NCBI GenBank assembly: GCA_963744735.1 | Contig: CAVUVH010000001.1 | Location: 186,001 to 250,000 of the forward strand | Direction of reading: 5' to 3' | Source of the DNA: RPQJ01 sp963744735 | GTDB lineage: Bacteria; Pseudomonadota; Gammaproteobacteria; Steroidobacterales; Steroidobacteraceae | DNA length: 64,000 nucleotides | In this document: piece after piece, positions 43,709-53,461 of the stretch | Position numbering within the stretch: position 1 is the stretch's first letter | How the letters are laid out: each line of letters starts with the position of its first letter | Made by a program: the position numbers and the translations under genes | Notes under the pieces: model-generated | What the model was told of the DNA's origin: nothing | Databases searched by the model: none | The model's input: only the letters and a program-made list of their open reading frames with translations

Positions 43709-44759
43709 CTAACGGCTGTCCGATCCAACATTCAAGATGTACATGAGCAACGATCGCACGATCGCGTCAGCGGTGGGCCGGACGTCGCTCGCGAACCGAG
43801 CGCTCGACCAGACGAGACTCAACGCGCCGGTCGGCGCCAGTTCGGCCAGCCAGTCCCGCGGCCGCAGGAAGTCCGTGTAAAGCCGCTCTTCCGGCGTGCC
43901 CGGCGCGGGGTGGTAGTCGTACTCCCAGCGCACCAGCGGCGGCAGCGACATCAGGATCGATTCGATGCGGCCGCCGGTCTGCAGGCCGAAGATCGTGCCG
44001 CGGTCGTAGACCAGGTTGAATTCAACATAACGTCCCCGTCGATAGAGCTGGAACTGGCGTTCGCGCTCGCCGTACGGCGTGTCCTTGCGGCGCTCGACGA
44101 TCGGCAGGTACGCCGGCACGTAGTGATCGCCCACGCTGCGCATGAACGCAAACGACTGCTCGAAGCCCGGCTCGCTCAGGTCGTCGAAGAACAGCCCGCC
44201 CGCGCCGCGGGTCTCGTGGCGGTGCTTCAGGTAAAAGTAGCGGTCGCACCAGTCCTTGTACTTTGCGTAGACGCCGGGCCCGAACGGATCGCAGGCGGCC
44301 TTGGCGGTGCGATGCCAGTGCAGCACGTCTTCGTCGAACGGGTAATAGGGCGTCAGGTCGAAGCCGCCGCCGAACCACCAGGCCGCGGGCTGCGCCGTCC
44401 TTGAGCGCCATGAAGAAGCGCACGTTGGCGTGCGAGGTCGGCGCGTACGGGTTGCGGGGATGGATGACCAGCGACACGCCGGTCGCCTCGAAGCTCGCGC
44501 CCTCGAGTTCCGGACGCTGCGCCGTGGCGGAGGCGGGCAGCCGGCCGCCCATCACGTGCGAGAAATTGATGCCGGCCTGCTCGAACACCGCGCCCTCGCG
44601 CAGCACGCGTGATTCGCCGCCGCCGCCTTCCGGCCGGTCCCAGCGATCGCGACGGAACGTGGCGCCGCCATCGGCCTGCTCGAGCGCGGCCGTGATGCGG
44701 TCGTGCAGGTCGTGCAGGTAGGCGATGACGACCGAGGTCGAGGGAACGCTGGCAGGCAT
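43709..44759 (-). CDS. hemF: Coproporphyrinogen III oxidase, aerobic, one frameshift and a long C-terminal tail
   Basis: HemF oxidatively decarboxylates coproporphyrinogen III to protoporphyrinogen IX using oxygen. The first frame has the N-terminus with RDRWDRPEGGGGESRVLREGAVFEQAGINFSHVMGG and SLVIHPRNPYAPTSHANVRFF. After an extra base near 44400 the second frame gives AWWFGGGFDLTPYYPFDEDVLHWH, CDRYFYLKHRHETRGAGGLFFDDL and YVEFNLVYDRGTIFGLQTGGRIESILMSLPPLVRWEYDY. Most HemF end near 'RDWL'; this frame continues about 45 residues (AELAPTGALSLVWSS...), perhaps because of another base error or a lost stop. ATG 44759. Confidence 0.93.
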
Positions 44760-44793
44760 GCGGGCAGCTCGCTGACGGGGAGGCGGGAGCATA

Positions 44794-44880
44794 AGCCCTC
44801 ACCCGCGCTGCGCGCGACGTCTCCGGCTGCTCACCCGGCGCTGCGCGCCGACCTCTCCCGCAAGCGGGAGAGGTGCGGCT
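44794..44880. repeat. Dispersed CCTCTCCCGC hairpin repeat, copy 2 (expanded)
   Basis: AGCCCTCACCCGCGCTGCGCGCG begins the element, and CCTCTCCCGC-AA-GCGGGAGAGG (44852-44873) ends it, with a partial internal duplicate (TCACCCGGCGCTGCGCGCCG). It fills the space between hemF and topA and stands right before the topA stop on the minus strand. It lacks a T tract. Confidence 0.7.
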
Positions 44881-47368
44881 TCAGGCGGACTTCTTCGCGG
44901 GCGCCTTTTTCTTTGCGGCGCAGCCTTCTTCTTTGGCGCTGCGGCCTTCTTCTTCGTCGCTTTCTTCGGTGCCGCGGCGGCGGCCTCTGCCGTGCCGGCC
45001 GCAGTCTTGCCGCCGATGCCGCGGTCTTCGCGGCGGTCTTGCGGCCCCAGCGGTTGGTGCCGCGCTCGGGTGCCGCGGCCAGCAGCGCCTGGCACTCTTC
45101 GAGCGTCAGCGAAGTCGGGCTCGCGGTCCTTCGGGATCTTGCCGTTCTTCTTGCCGTCGGTGATGTAGGGGCCGTAGCGGCCGTTGAGCACCTGGATGCC
45201 GGCCTCGGGGAACTCGCGGATGATGCGGTTGGCCTCGACCTGCTGCTTCTCGCGGATGATCTCCAGCGCGCGCTCGAGCGTGACCGTGTACGGATCGTCT
45301 TCTTTCTTCAGCGAGGCGTACTTCTTGGCGCCGTACTGCACGTACGGGCCGAAGCGGCCGACCGCCACCTTGATCGGATAGCCGTCTTCCCACTGGCCCA
45401 GGTGCGCGGCAGCTGGAACAGCTCGAGCGCCTGCTCGAGCGTGAGGTCGTCCATGCGCTGGCCCGGGCGCAGGCTCGCGAACTTCGGCTTCTCCTCGTCC
45501 TCGCGCGTGCCGATCTGCGCAAACGCGCCGAAGCGGCCGTAGCGCACGCTGATCGGCCGGCCCGATCACCGGGTCGATGCCGAGCTGGCGCTCCATCGCG
45601 ACGTCGGAGCGGGTGACGTTTTCGTCGACGTCGTCGATGCTGCTTCTTCAGCTCGTCCCAGAACCGCGCGAGCATCGGCAGCCAGTCTTCCTCGCCGCGC
45701 GAGATGTTGTCGAGCTCGTCTTCCATGCGCCGCGGTGAACCGTAGTCGACATAGCGCTCGAAATTGCTGGTCAGGAAGCGGCTGACGATCTTGCCGAGGT
45801 CGGTCGGGATGAAGCGCTTGTTCACCAGCTCGCAGTACTTCTTGTACAGCAGCGTCTGGATGATGCTGGCGTAGGTCGAAGGCCGGCCGATGCCGTGTTC
45901 TTCCAGCGCCTTGACCAGGCTCGCTTCCGAATAGCGCGGCGGCGGCTCGGTGAAATGCTGCTCGGTCTCGATCGCCAGCAGGCGCACGCGTGTCGCCGGT
46001 CTCGAGCGGCGGCAGCATGCGGTTCTCGTCGTCGTCCGCATTCAGCGTGACGTCGTCGAAGCTCTCGCGGTACACGGCGAGGAAGCCCGGCGACGACCAG
46101 CGTCGAGCCATTGGCGCGGAACAGTGTTGCCGGCGCCGGCGGCCAGGTCGACGGCCACCGTGTCGAACACGGCGGCTTCCATCTGGCTGGCGACGGCGCG
46201 CCGCCAGATCAGCGTGTAGAGCTTGTGCTCGTCGGCCTCGATCTTGCCGGCGAGCTGCTCGGGCGTGCGCGCCGCCGAGGTCGGGCGCACGGCTTCATGC
46301 GCTTCCTGCGCGTTCTTCGACTTGGTCTTGTACAGGCGCGGCGCGACGGCAACGCGGCCTCGCCGTAGAGGCGCCCGATCACGCCGCGGATCTCGCGGAT
46401 CGCCTCGCGCGCCGAGGCTCACCGAGTCGGTGCGCATGTAGGTGATCAGGCCGACCGGGCCTTCGCCGAAATCGACGCCTTCGTACAGCCGCTGCGCGAT
46501 GCGCATGGTGCGCTGCGCGCCGAAGCCCAGCTTGCGCGCGGCTTCCTGCTGCAGCGTCGAGGTCGTGAACGGCGGCGACGGATTGCGCTTGCGCTGCTTC
46601 TTCTCGACGCTGGTCGACGCGCAGCGTGCCGTTCGCGTCGCCGCTCGAGCATCGTGCCGGGCTGCGGCTGCGCCGCCCGCATCGGTCACGGTGAACTGCT
46701 CGACCTTCTCGCCGCCGAGCTGCGTCAGCCGGGCGCTGAACGTCTGCGGCGTCCTTCGCCGCCTGTCGCGTCGATGCGTCCAGTACTCGCGCGGCTTGAA
46801 CGCCTGGATCTCTTCCTCGCGCTCGCAGATCATGCGCAGCGCCGGGCTCTGCACGCGGCCGGCCGAGGCGCCCGACAGGCCGGCCTTCTTCCACAGCAGC
46901 GGCGAGAGGTTGAAGCCGACCAGGTAATCGAGCGCGCGGCGCGCCTGGTAGGCGTTGACCAGCTCGTCGGCGATGTCGCGCGGATGGTCGACGGCCTCCT
47001 GCACCGCGTTCTTCGTGATCTCGTAGAACACGCTGCGGTGGACGTTCTTGCCCTCGAGCACGCCGGCCTCGGTCAGCAGCTGCTAGCAGGTGCCAGGAGA
47101 TCGCCTCGCCCTCGCGGTCAGGGTCGGTCGAGAGGTACAGCGCGTCGGCCTTCTTCACGGCGCGCGTGATGGCCTCGACGTGCTTGCGGTTCTTGTCGAT
47201 CAGCTCCCAGCGCATCTCGAAGTTGCGCGTGGGGTCGACCGCGCCTTCCTTCGGCACGAGGTCGCGGACGTGGCCATAGGACGCCATCACCTCGAAGTCC
47301 TTGCCCAGGTACTTCTTGATGGTCTTGGCCTTGGCCGGCGATTCGACGATGACGAGATTCTTGGTCAT
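44881..47368 (-). CDS. topA: DNA topoisomerase I, many frameshifts
   Basis: TopA relaxes negative supercoils. The order of recognisable pieces across frames is intact: TKNLVIVESPAKAKTIKKYLGKDFEVMASYGHVRDL (TOPRIM), LYLSTDPDREGEAISWHLL, VFYEITKNAVQEAV, ALDYLVGFNLSPLLWKK, GRVQSPALRMICEREEEI and GLITYMRTDSVSL with the active-site Tyr. Then come YKTKSKNAQEAHEAVRPT, YSEASLVKALEEHGIGRPSTYASII, zinc-ribbon-like repeats without clear Cys sets (VGRFGPYVQYGAKKYASL, LNGRYGPYITDGKKNGKIPKD) and a Lys/Ala-rich tail. At least nine frame changes occur from 47085 down to 44930. An essential enzyme with so many single-base shifts must reflect sequence error. ATG 47368. Confidence 0.93.
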
Positions 47369-47448
47369 GTTCCCTGAAAAAAACATGCCGCGGCGGTCCG
47401 CGGCAGATAAAACGAAAGCTGCCGCGTGGCGCGGCCGCGCTGCGCGCG

Positions 47449-47472
47449 CCTCTCCCGCTCGCGCGGGAGAGG
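47449..47472. repeat. Dispersed CCTCTCCCGC hairpin repeat, copy 3
   Basis: CCTCTCCCGC-TCGC-GCGGGAGAGG, a perfect 10-bp stem, in the 109-base gap between smg and topA (both on the minus strand). Confidence 0.75.
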
Positions 47473-47477
47473 TTAAA

Positions 47478-47957
47478 TCAGTGGATCGCGCCGCTGCGGT
47501 CCTCGAACACCAGGTCTTCCATGCGGGAGAACGCGGTCTCCTGCCCGGGCTGGCTGAACAGCACCATCAGCACGACCCATTTCAGTTTCTCGATGTCGAT
47601 CTCGTCGCCGTCGAGCGCCATCAGGCGGTCGATGACCAGCTCGCGCTGGGTCGGCGACAGGATGCCGACCTGCTCCAGGTGCACCAGGTAGCCGCGGCAA
47701 TCCGTGTCGAGCCGCGCCTGCTCCAGCGCTGCGAACACGCGGATGGCGCGGGTCGTCGGCGTCGGGTGCAGCCGGTCCGGATCGGCCGCGAGTTCCTCGA
47801 GCCAGCACAGCGCGCGTTCCACCTCGGTCGAGGGGAACCCGGCGCGTTCGAGTTCCAGCTTCAGCGTCTCCCGGTCGGGTTCAAAGCCGTCGTCCGTTTC
47901 GGCGTCGAAGTAGTTCTCGAACAGATAGATGAGGATGTCGAGAACGCCTTCCTTCAT
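47478..47957 (-). CDS. smg: Smg (DUF494) family protein
   Basis: 159 residues, the family size. MKEGVLDILIYLFENYFDAE is the conserved start. LSPTQRELVIDRLMALDGDEIDIEKLKWVVLMVLFSQPGQE is the conserved C-terminal block. Smg lies next to dprA and topA in many Gammaproteobacteria, as here. Its biochemical role is unknown. Its ATG coincides with the dprA stop region (one-base overlap), implying coupling. Confidence 0.93.
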   Translation of the reverse strand: MKEGVLDILIYLFENYFDAETDDGFEPDRETLKLELERAGFPSTEVERALCWLEELAADPDRLHPTPTTRAIRVFAALEQARLDTDCRGYLVHLEQVGILSPTQRELVIDRLMALDGDEIDIEKLKWVVLMVLFSQPGQETAFSRMEDLVFEDRSGAIH

Positions 47958-49082
47958 TACACCTTCCCCGGCAGCCGCCGACTGTACCGTCCACCCGGCT
48001 GCTGTTGGACCCGCCCGTCGAGCTCCAGAATGAGCAGCATCGACGCCACTGCACCGGCCGCGAGGCCTGTCCGGACCACCAATACGTCGAGTCCGGCCGG
48101 CTCGAAGCCGAGCGCATCTAACAGGATTTCATACTCCTTGTCCAACGAAGGGGCGCTCGATGCCGGCATGTTGGCCGCGCTTTCGATGGTTTTACCTGCC
48201 ATTTGACCGATAATGGGCTCAATTTCGGCGAATATGTCGGCCACCTCTTCGACCAGGGTGGCGCCCTGGCGCAACAGCCGGTGGCAGCCGCGGGCCAGCG
48301 GGTTGTGGATCGAGCCCGGGATGGCAAACACTTCGCGGCCCTGGTCGCCGGCGAGGCGCGCCGTGATCAGCGAGCCACTGCGCAGCGCCGCTTCCACCAC
48401 CAGGGTGCCGGTGGCCAGGCCGCTCAGGATCCGGTTGCGCCGCGGAAAGTGATGCTTGAGCGGCGGCGTGCCGATGGGCAGGTCGGACACCAGCGCCCCG
48501 CCGCCCTCGATGATCGCGCGGGCAAGCGCGGAGTTCTCGGCCGGATAGACCGCGTCGAGGCCGCGGCCGACCACGGCCACCGTGGGCGCGCCGACCGACA
48601 GGGCGCCGCGATGGGCCGCCGCATCGATGCCGAGCGCGAGCCCGCTGGTGACGACCATCCCCGCCCGCGACAGTTGCTGGGCGAACTGCAGCGCCGTGTC
48701 GCGCCCGAGCCCGGTGGGGTTACGGCTGCCGACGATCGCGAGCTGCGGCAGGGACAGCGGCGTGACTTCGCCTGCGACGTACAGCACGAGCGGCGCGTCG
48801 GCGATGCCCGCCAGCAGGGGCGGGTACCCGGGGGAGCCCCAGGTCAGCAGCGAGCGTTGCGGTGCGCCATCGAGCCACGCGAGGTCGCTGGCGATGCCGG
48901 CGAGGTCGGGCGAGCGCAAGCGCCGCCACGGCCGCCATGCCGAGCCCCAGTGCGCCCAGCGTGGCGGGGCTCTGCCGCAGCAAGTCGGTGGCCGGCTTGC
49001 CCGTCGCCAGCCAGTCCGCCAGCTGGCCCGCGTGCAGACCGGGCACATGCGCCAGCGCCAGCCATTGCTCTCGTTCGTCCAT
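47957..49082 (-). CDS. dprA: DNA-processing protein DprA, one frameshift
   Basis: DprA loads RecA on incoming single-stranded DNA in natural transformation. The N-terminal frame MDEREQWLALAHVPGLHAGQLADWLA gives the SAM/HhH-like domain. After a shift near 48915 the Rossmann-like core follows: LAIVGSRNPTGLGRDTALQFA, VVTSGLALGIDAAAHRGAL, VVGRGLDAVYPAEN, LVSDLPIGTPPLKHHFPRRNRILSGL and GSLITARLAGDQGREVFAIPGSIHNPLARGCHRLLRQGA. A C-terminal winged-helix (DLD-like) domain ends it. The span carries one extra base. ATG 49082, just after the LysM-gene terminator. Confidence 0.93.
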
Positions 49083-49087
49083 GAAGC

Positions 49088-49123
49088 AAAAAGCCTACCG
49101 GGCGTTGGCCCGGCAGGCTTTTG
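49088..49123 (-). terminator. Rho-independent terminator after the LysM gene
   Basis: On the minus strand, AAAGCCTGCCGGGC and GCCCGGTAGGCTTT pair (one mismatch) around CAAC and are followed by T residues. It lies between the LysM stop and the dprA ATG, so dprA-smg must have its own promoter or depend on readthrough. Confidence 0.88.
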
Positions 49124-49163
49124 CATATCTGCCGCGAACGGCGATGAAAGCGTCAGCCGCGCC

Positions 49164-50396
49164 TCAGCGCGTGAAATCCATGCTGCCGCCTTCCTTGTGG
49201 CCGTACTGCGGGTGCGCGATGAAGTCGCCACGCCGGATCACTTCCGAGGACTGCACCACGAGCCCGTAGCTGATGCGGTCGTAGACCCGGAACAGCAGGA
49301 TGGTCGCGCTGCGCTCGTCCGGCAGCCGGATCTTGTCGTAGTTGGCGGTGTACGCCGACCAGTTGGTGCGGTCGAAGCGGTCGCGCACGAGTTCGCCGCG
49401 GTAGAACACGCCGAGCGCGTTGCCGGGCACGAGGTCGTGCTTCTTGCCGCGATTGATCGCGACCACCTGGTAACGGCCCGCGACGTGCACGCCGTCGACC
49501 ACGGCGATGATCTGGCCGAGGATCGCTTCGTTCGAGGGCGCGGACGGCACGAAGTCCGGGCCGACGTCGGCCGTCGCCGGGAACAGCTTGTTGCCCTGCA
49601 GGATCTCGCGCCCGCTCTCCACCACGCGCAGGTGCGCCAGCGGCTCCTCGCGCTTCATGTCGAAGATCGACGAGGCGCCGGGCACCACCGCGCCGGTCGC
49701 CTGGATCACTTCGCCCATGCCGGCGAAGTGCCCGGTGTAGCCCAGCAGGTCGCCGTCGTCCGGGTCGCGCAGCTCGTCGCCGACGGCGATGATGTTGTAG
49801 CGGGCGCCGGGCGTCGTGTCGCCGAGGTTGCGCGCATACACCTCGTTGGCGATCGAGCCGACGATGTGACGGTCGCGCATGCCGACGACATACGGCGCCG
49901 TCTTGACCTCGTCCTTGGTCAGCAGGCTCGGGCGGCCGACGAAATCCATCAGCAGGTCGTACGGGATGCCGCGGATCGCGCTGTCGAGCGAGGACGTGCG
50001 CATTTCCGGCGACAGGTGCATGGCGCCCGCCTGCTCCAGCGAGACGCGCGGCTTGCCGTCGACGTAGCTGAAATACAGCACGTCACCCGGGAAGATCAGG
50101 TGCGGGTTGGCGATGTTGGGGTTGACGTACCAGATCTCTGGCCAGAACCAGGGATCCTTCAGGTACATGGCGGAAATGTCCCAGAGGGTGTCGCCCTTCT
50201 TGACGACATAACGCTCCGGGGCGTTCGGCGAGATCGGCACCGACATGGACCGGCCGGAGGCGGCCTGCGCCAGGGCGGGTTGCGGCGCGACCATGCCCGC
50301 CCCGATGCCGGTGACGGCCAGGGCAAGCAGCAACGTGCGCATCCAGTGCCGCGGTTGCAGCGATGTGGACGACTCAGGTCGAAGGTTACGATCCAT
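49164..50396 (-). CDS. LysM-domain peptidoglycan-binding periplasmic protein
   Basis: About 410 residues. RHWMRTLLLALAVTGIGAGMVAPQPALAQ is a signal peptide. The LysM motif is ERYVVKKGDTLWDISAMYLKDPWFWPEIWYVNPNIANPHLIFPGDVLYF. The remaining 300 residues have no recognised domain but are conserved in proteins encoded next to dprA in Gammaproteobacteria (PYDLLMDFVGRPSLLTKDEVKTAPYVVGM). Start ATG 50396 is preferred (GAGAGAGGG just upstream); an ATG at 50408 is possible. It probably binds peptidoglycan in the periplasm. It is divergent from def, with a 177-base gap containing an AT-rich stretch. Confidence 0.85.
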   Translation of the reverse strand: MDRNLRPESSTSLQPRHWMRTLLLALAVTGIGAGMVAPQPALAQAASGRSMSVPISPNAPERYVVKKGDTLWDISAMYLKDPWFWPEIWYVNPNIANPHLIFPGDVLYFSYVDGKPRVSLEQAGAMHLSPEMRTSSLDSAIRGIPYDLLMDFVGRPSLLTKDEVKTAPYVVGMRDRHIVGSIANEVYARNLGDTTPGARYNIIAVGDELRDPDDGDLLGYTGHFAGMGEVIQATGAVVPGASSIFDMKREEPLAHLRVVESGREILQGNKLFPATADVGPDFVPSAPSNEAILGQIIAVVDGVHVAGRYQVVAINRGKKHDLVPGNALGVFYRGELVRDRFDRTNWSAYTANYDKIRLPDERSATILLFRVYDRISYGLVVQSSEVIRRGDFIAHPQYGHKEGGSMDFTR

Positions 50397-50573
50397 CCCT
50401 CTCTCCATCGGGTATCGGGGTCGCGACCGTCGCCTTATAATCCGGCGTGCCCGGCGGCCGCTGCCGACCACGTCTCAGTCGCGCCATGCCAGTGGACGGC
50501 GACGGCTGTCCAAAGGCCCTTTTGCGGTCATTAAATTCAAGCGTGGCTTAACTTTAGCAGTATTTTCAAACGA

Positions 50574-51113
50574 ATGGCGAAGCTCACCATCCTCGAATAC
50601 CCAGACTCTCGACTGCGTACCAAAGCGGCGCCGGTCGGGCGCGTCGACGAGACCCTGCGCCGGCTGATCGGCGACATGTTCGAGACCATGTATGCCGCCC
50701 CCGGAATCGGCCTCGCCGCCACCCAGGTCGACCGGCACCTGCGCCTGGTCGTGATCGACGTCAGCGAGGACAAGTCGCAGCCGCTGGTGCTGATCAATCC
50801 CGAGATCATCGAGCGCGCAGGCTCGCTCGAGGTCGAGGAAGGCTGCCTGTCGGTGCCCGGCATCTTCGATCGCCCGACCGCCCGCGCGGAACGCATCCGG
50901 GTGCGCGCACTCGACCGCGACGGCCAGCCGTTCGAACTCGATGCCGACGGGCTGCTCGCGATCTGCATCCAGCACGAGCTCGACCACCTCGACGGCAAGC
51001 TGTTCGTCGACTACCTCTCCGAGCTGAAGCGCAACCGCATCCGGCGCAAGCTGGAAAAAGACCGGCGCAACCGACCGGCCGAGGCCGAGCGCGCCCGCAC
51101 GCCAGCCTTCTGA
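50574..51113 (+). CDS. def: Peptide deformylase
   Basis: Def removes the N-formyl group from new proteins. 179 residues. PGIGLAATQV (motif 1), EEGCLSVPG (motif 2, metal Cys) and CIQHELDHLDGKLFVDYL (motif 3, HExxH) are intact. It ends with a basic tail. It overlaps fmt by one base, the classical def-fmt pair. The 60 bases upstream of ATG 50574 are AT-rich (TTAACTTTAGCAGTATTTTC), likely the promoter/RBS region, though no canonical promoter stands out. Confidence 0.97.
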   Translation: MAKLTILEYPDSRLRTKAAPVGRVDETLRRLIGDMFETMYAAPGIGLAATQVDRHLRLVVIDVSEDKSQPLVLINPEIIERAGSLEVEEGCLSVPGIFDRPTARAERIRVRALDRDGQPFELDADGLLAICIQHELDHLDGKLFVDYLSELKRNRIRRKLEKDRRNRPAEAERARTPAF

Positions 51114-52066
51114 TGTCCCCGTTGCGCATCGTCTTCGCCGGCACGCCGGAGTTCGCGGTGCCGGCGCTCGATGCATTGCACGCCGCGGGCCATCGCATCG
51201 TCGCCGTCTACACCCAGCCTGACCGGCCGGCGGGTCGCGGCCGCGCCCTGAGTGCCAGCCCGGTCAAGCAACGCGCGCTGCAGCTCGGGCTGCCGGTCGA
51301 GCAACCCGTCACGCTCAAGTCCGCGGCCGCGCAGGAGCAGCTCGCGGCGTATGCACCCGACGTGATGATCGTCGTTGCCTATGGGCTGCTGCTGCCACAG
51401 GCGGTGCTCGACATCCCGCGCCTCGGCTGCCTCAACATCCATGCCTCGCTGCTGCCGCGCTGGCGCGGCGCCGCGCCGATCCAGCGTGCCGTGCAGGCCG
51501 GCGACGAGCGCAGCGGCGTGTCGATCATGCAGATGGAGGCCGGGCTCGACACGGGCCCGGAGCTGCTGCGGCGGGAAATCGCCCTCGCGCCGCGCGAGAC
51601 CGGCGGCTCGCTGCACGACCGGCTGGCACCGCTCGGCGCCGAGGCCATCGTTGCCGCGCTGCCGGGCTGGGCCGCGGGGACGCTGCGCGCCGTGCCGCAG
51701 CCTGCTGCGGGCGCCACCTACGCAGGCAAGCTGCACAAGGAAGAGGCGAACCTCGACTGGTCGCGCCCGGCCGTCGAACTCGATCGCCAGGTGCGCGCTT
51801 TCAATCCCTGGCCGGTCGCCGTCACGACGCTGGCGGGCGAGCCGGTGCGCATCTGGCAGTCGCAGCCGCTGCCGGGTGCAGCGTCGCCGGACGTGGCGCC
51901 GGGCACCGTCGTCACTGCGGCCGACGGCAGGATCATCGTCGCGACGGGCGCAGGCCTGCTCGAGCTGCAGACACTGCAGTTTCCGGGACGCAAGCCGCTC
52001 GCGGCCCGCGACGTGCTGAACTCACGTTCGCTCGCAGGCGCGCGTTTCGGCGCGGGGCCGGCATGA
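51113..52066 (+). CDS. fmt: Methionyl-tRNA formyltransferase
   Basis: Fmt formylates initiator Met-tRNA with 10-formyl-THF. 317 residues. RIVFAGTPEFAVPALDAL, YTQPDRPAGRGRALSASPVKQ, GCLNIHASLLPRWRGAAPIQRAVQAGDERSGVSIMQMEAGLDTGP (Asn-His-Asp active site) and the C-terminal OB-like domain (YAGKLHKEEANLDWSRPAVELDRQVRAFNPWP) are all present. It is coupled to def and overlaps rsmB by four bases. Confidence 0.97.
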   Translation: MSPLRIVFAGTPEFAVPALDALHAAGHRIVAVYTQPDRPAGRGRALSASPVKQRALQLGLPVEQPVTLKSAAAQEQLAAYAPDVMIVVAYGLLLPQAVLDIPRLGCLNIHASLLPRWRGAAPIQRAVQAGDERSGVSIMQMEAGLDTGPELLRREIALAPRETGGSLHDRLAPLGAEAIVAALPGWAAGTLRAVPQPAAGATYAGKLHKEEANLDWSRPAVELDRQVRAFNPWPVAVTTLAGEPVRIWQSQPLPGAASPDVAPGTVVTAADGRIIVATGAGLLELQTLQFPGRKPLAARDVLNSRSLAGARFGAGPA

Positions 52067-53403
52067 ACGCCGCCACCGGCCCCGCGGAAGTGCGTGCCGC
52101 CGCCGCGCGGATCGTCGCGTCCGTGCTCGGCGAGGGACGCTCGCTCGACGAACTGCTGGCGGCCGAGGACGACGAGGGCTCAGCCCGCGGCCTCAAGCGC
52201 TCGCTCTGCTACGGCACCTTGCGCTGGCATTACCGGCTGGCTGCCGTGCTGAACGCGCTCGCCACCCGGTCGCCCGATCAACTGCAGCCCAGGCTGCGGG
52301 CACTGCTCGAGATCGGCTTGTTCCAGCTGATCGCCGGCGAGACGGCGCCCCACGCCGCGGTGTCGGAGACCGTCAGCGCGGCACGGGTGCTGGGCTTCGA
52401 GCGCGCCGCCGGCTTCGTCAACGCGATCCTGCGCCGGTTCCAGCGCGAGCAGGCGGACCTGCTGCACGCGGTGGACCGCGACCTCGCGCTGCGGACCGCG
52501 CATCCGCGCTGGTTGGTCGATGCGCTGCGCGCAGACCGCGGCCAGGCGGCGCTCGCGGCACTCGATGCGAACAACCAGCACCCGCCGCTGTGGGTGCGCG
52601 TCAATGCCATGCGCAGCGACATCGCCCGCGCGACGGCCGAACTCGAGGCGGCAGGGTTCACGGCCACGCCCCATCCACTGGCGCGCGATGCGCTGCTGGT
52701 CGCACCGCCGGCCGATGTCCGGGCGTTGCCGGGGTTTGCCGAGGGACGCCTGTCGGTGCAGGACGCCGCCGCGCAACTCAGCGTCGAACTGCTCGACCCG
52801 CAGCCGGGCGAGCGCATCCTGGACGCCTGCGCGGCACCGGGCGGCAAGACCTGTCACCTGCTGGAGCGCACTGCGGCGCAGGCCGAAGTCATTGCCTGTG
52901 ACGTTTCAGAACAACGACTTGCGCGTGTCCGGGAGAACCTGGAGCGGCTCGGCCTGCACGCGGCGCTGGTGGCGGGGGACGTCGCGGAGCCCGCTGCATG
53001 GTGGGACGGGCGGCCGTTCGACCGCGTGCTGCTCGACGTGCCGTGTTCGGCCACGGGAGTGATCCGGCGACACCCGGACATCAAGGTGCTGCGCCGGCAG
53101 AAGGACATTGCGGCGCTTGCGCGCCAGCAGGCCCGGTTGCTGGCAGCCGCCTGGGGGCTGGTCCGCCCGGGCGGCCGCCTGCTGTACACCAGCTGTTCGG
53201 TCCTGGCGGCCGAGAACGAGCGTGTGGTGGCGGCGTTTCTCGCCACCCATCCCGGCGCCTCCGACCTGACACCGGGGCTCACTGCCGGCTGGCCAGCGCG
53301 TCCGCCGGGCGCCGGTCCCGGTTACCAGGTGCTGCCCGGCGAGGCTGCCATGGACGGCTTCTACTATGCGTGCCTGGCCAAGCCGCTCGCGAACGCCAGC
53401 TGA
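52063..53403 (+). CDS. rsmB: 16S rRNA (cytosine-967-C5)-methyltransferase
   Basis: 446 residues. The N-terminal NusB-like domain (GLKRSLCYGTLRWHYRLAAVLN ... LIAGETAPHAAVSETVSAARVLG) leads to the SAM domain: ILDACAAPGGKTCHLLE (motif I), DRVLLDVPCSATGVIRRHPDIK (one catalytic Cys) and LLYTSCSVLAAENERVVAAFL (second Cys). It ends VLPGEAAMDGFYYACLAKPL. The last 20 or so codons have a degenerate second copy about 2.4 kb downstream, just before DUF4390. It is usually followed directly by DUF4390-ntrYX, but here three other genes intervene. Confidence 0.95.
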   Translation: MNAATGPAEVRAAAARIVASVLGEGRSLDELLAAEDDEGSARGLKRSLCYGTLRWHYRLAAVLNALATRSPDQLQPRLRALLEIGLFQLIAGETAPHAAVSETVSAARVLGFERAAGFVNAILRRFQREQADLLHAVDRDLALRTAHPRWLVDALRADRGQAALAALDANNQHPPLWVRVNAMRSDIARATAELEAAGFTATPHPLARDALLVAPPADVRALPGFAEGRLSVQDAAAQLSVELLDPQPGERILDACAAPGGKTCHLLERTAAQAEVIACDVSEQRLARVRENLERLGLHAALVAGDVAEPAAWWDGRPFDRVLLDVPCSATGVIRRHPDIKVLRRQKDIAALARQQARLLAAAWGLVRPGGRLLYTSCSVLAAENERVVAAFLATHPGASDLTPGLTAGWPARPPGAGPGYQVLPGEAAMDGFYYACLAKPLANAS

Positions 53404-53461
53404 CCGGGTTCCCGGCACGGCGGCGGTCCATGTCCGCTGGACGGTCGTGTAGTCTGCGGTC

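Noticed and set aside
389..47368. Pseudogene status for hemC, amt, dprA, hemF and topA
   Set aside because: All motifs survive in order, several of the genes are essential, and the defects are single-base; sequence error is the better explanation.
50436..50441. A perfect TATAAT between the LysM gene and def
   Set aside because: No acceptable -35 hexamer lies 16-18 bases upstream on the plus strand. The minus-strand reading (TTATAAGG) is also weak, so no promoter is called.
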